Source: a virus. From it: DNA of 23,293 nt. Positions 22,340 through 23,293 of this stretch are shown in pieces. Made by a program: the position numbers and the translations under genes. Position 1 is the stretch's first letter; every line of letters starts with the position of its first letter. The stretch lies in the IMG/VR virus record IMGVR_UViG_3300020572_000043, positions 1 through 23,293 of that record; one strand, 5' to 3'. The notes beneath the pieces were generated by a model. The model searched no databases. It was not told the DNA's origin and worked only from the letters and a program-made list of their open reading frames with translations.

Positions 22340-22477
22340 ATGAAAACCCTCGCCACCCTGTTCGCCATCGCCATCTTCGGATGGCTCGCGGTCGTGACCT
22401 TCTGCGGCCCGGAACTCTACCGCCTCATCAACGGCCCGGAGCCTGTCAAAGCCAAGGTCGTCCGCCGCCATCGCTGA
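22340..22477 (+). CDS. 45-aa single-span membrane peptide
   Basis: This short frame from the ATG at 22340 encodes one membrane segment (LATLFAIAIFGWLAVVTF, about 4-21) and a basic tail (VKAKVVRRHR), so inside-out by the positive-inside rule the C-terminus would be cytoplasmic. It starts 19 bases after the previous stop and ends 9 bases before the next start. The spacing supports it as a real gene. Function unknown. Confidence 0.5.
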   Translation: MKTLATLFAIAIFGWLAVVTFCGPELYRLINGPEPVKAKVVRRHR

Positions 22478-22486
22478 CCCACTTCC

Positions 22487-22831
22487 ATGCCTAAGAAATC
22501 AAAAGACCTTACCGCGCTCGTCGCGGAGCTGTATCCCCATAAGGACATCAGCCTCAAGCCGGAAGCCATGGTCGCATACTGCGAACACCTTGGCATAACC
22601 GAGCCGAGCCTGAGCGACCTTGAAGCCGCCGACGACAGCTACTACGGCGAACACCGGAGCGACCGGGACTTCGCCTACGAGCTTGCCGACGCGACCGACC
22701 TGTTCGGCGACCTCCCTAAGCACGGGCGACACACCCACCCGTGCGAGCTTTACTTCGATTGGGACAAATACGCTCGCGACCTGATGTACGACTTCTTTGA
22801 ATCCTCCGGCCACTACTTCCGCAACCAATGA
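22487..22831 (+). CDS. ArdA-like anti-restriction candidate
   Basis: This 114-aa acidic protein has a second half that recalls ArdA anti-restriction proteins: SYYGEHRSDRDFAYELADAT (about 51-70), then LP and a FDWDKYARDLMYDFFES block (about 90-106) where ArdA has a similar D-x-E/D-x-A/Y-ARDL segment. ArdA (usually about 165 aa) mimics B-form DNA and blocks type I restriction enzymes. Here the first ArdA domain would be missing or reduced. The gene overlaps the zinc-ribbon gene (ATGA). A phage-specific relative with another role is possible. Confidence 0.5.
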   Translation: MPKKSKDLTALVAELYPHKDISLKPEAMVAYCEHLGITEPSLSDLEAADDSYYGEHRSDRDFAYELADATDLFGDLPKHGRHTHPCELYFDWDKYARDLMYDFFESSGHYFRNQ

Positions 22832-23061
22832 GCAACCTCCTGCACCCCAAGCTAGAGCGCCTAGAGGTCGTCGCTGACAAGGACGGATGGGCAAGCCGGG
22901 ACGAGTTCAGCTGGCGACCCTGCCCGTGCTGTGGCGACCACCTCGGCGGGGAACGCTACGAGGTCAAGGCAATCTACTACAACCGCAAGTCCCCGTCCAC
23001 CATCTCCGTCATGCGGGGAAGCTTCTGGGTCTGCAACGACTGCGTGTACGAATACCAATGA
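22828..23061 (+). CDS. Small zinc-ribbon protein
   Basis: This 77-aa protein has paired cysteines C32-x2-C35 (PCPCCG) and C69-x2-C72 (CNDC), a classic zinc-ribbon arrangement with a strand-rich middle (ERYEVKAIYYNRKS). It starts inside the stop of the ArdA-like gene. Zinc ribbons of this size bind nucleic acid or protein; no specific family is evident. Confidence 0.65.
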   Translation: MSNLLHPKLERLEVVADKDGWASRDEFSWRPCPCCGDHLGGERYEVKAIYYNRKSPSTISVMRGSFWVCNDCVYEYQ

Positions 23062-23293
23062 ACGCTCAGGCCCACCACTTCGTGTTCCGCCACCTGATGG
23101 CTGAAGTATCCGAGGTCAACGACCGCATCGAGGCCGGGGACATCTGCTCCAATAAGACCGCGCTCCCCCGGTGTCGAAAGCTGTGCGAGCTATACGCCGC
23201 GGCCTACGACCGGGCCGGATGCCGCGAGGTTCGCCTTGAACCTTATGTTGCGGCTGGCGGCTGGGTAGGCATAACCTACTCCTACGACGCTCC
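23058..23293 (+). CDS. Unknown protein, truncated by the window end
   Basis: The frame from the ATG at 23058 (overlapping the previous TGA) is open for 78 codons to the window end. It encodes a helical start (FVFRHLMAEVSEVNDRIEAG), a Cys-containing stretch (ICSNKTALPRCRKLCELYAA) and a strand (EVRLEPYVAAGGWVGITYSY). The same stop-start overlap as its neighbours indicates it is real. No family is recognised and the C-terminus is not seen. Confidence 0.55.
   Translation, partial: MNAQAHHFVFRHLMAEVSEVNDRIEAGDICSNKTALPRCRKLCELYAAAYDRAGCREVRLEPYVAAGGWVGITYSYDA

Overview
The window looks like part of a tailed double-stranded DNA phage genome (or a prophage copy). Every convincing gene is on the + strand. 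Genes are packed with gaps of a few bases or with ATGA/TGATG overlaps, and their order is the classic lambda-like virion order. The DNA is GC-rich by eye. Start codons almost never have an AGGAGG-type Shine-Dalgarno sequence; many sit behind purine-poor, CA-rich leaders. This suggests a host that initiates translation largely without SD pairing (Bacteroidota are the best-known case), but I cannot name the host. I see no integrase, repressor, tRNA or CRISPR.

Layout. (1) 69-1515: a ParB/Srx-fold protein and a TET/JBP-like 2-oxoglutarate/Fe(II) dioxygenase, probably part of a phage DNA-base modification module that extends left of the window. (2) 1515-8906: packaging and head genes: small and large (GpA-type) terminase, gpW-like protein, lambda-type portal, S49 protease with a long acidic tail, scaffold-like coiled coil, a small unknown, and the major capsid protein, followed by a strong intrinsic terminator. 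(3) 9017-17476: connector and tail genes: head-tail joining proteins, a gpU-like tail terminator candidate, chaperone-like protein, a short tape measure (399 aa, implying a short siphovirus-type tail), several unassigned tail/tip proteins and a collagen-repeat fibre. (4) 17481-18892: a probable lysis cassette: a mini membrane peptide, a lipoprotein with C-terminal membrane segments (unimolecular-spanin-like layout), a small HExxH protein and a holin-like protein. No standard endolysin is recognisable. (5) 19090-23293: about 14 very small, mostly unknown genes in what look like early transcription units, including an ArdA-like anti-restriction candidate and a zinc-ribbon protein. The last gene runs off the end.

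The most striking non-coding signals are four repeat families. TTGACTCCCGCGTAGG occurs five times, each just upstream of a structural-gene start. A roughly 70-bp promoter/leader module occurs three times in the early region. A roughly 45-bp structured element occurs three times, always between gene blocks and inverted in the late region. A 19-bp repeat spans two start codons. Together they suggest a phage-specific regulatory grammar. The modification genes and the ArdA-like gene would be two layers of defence evasion flanking the virion genes.
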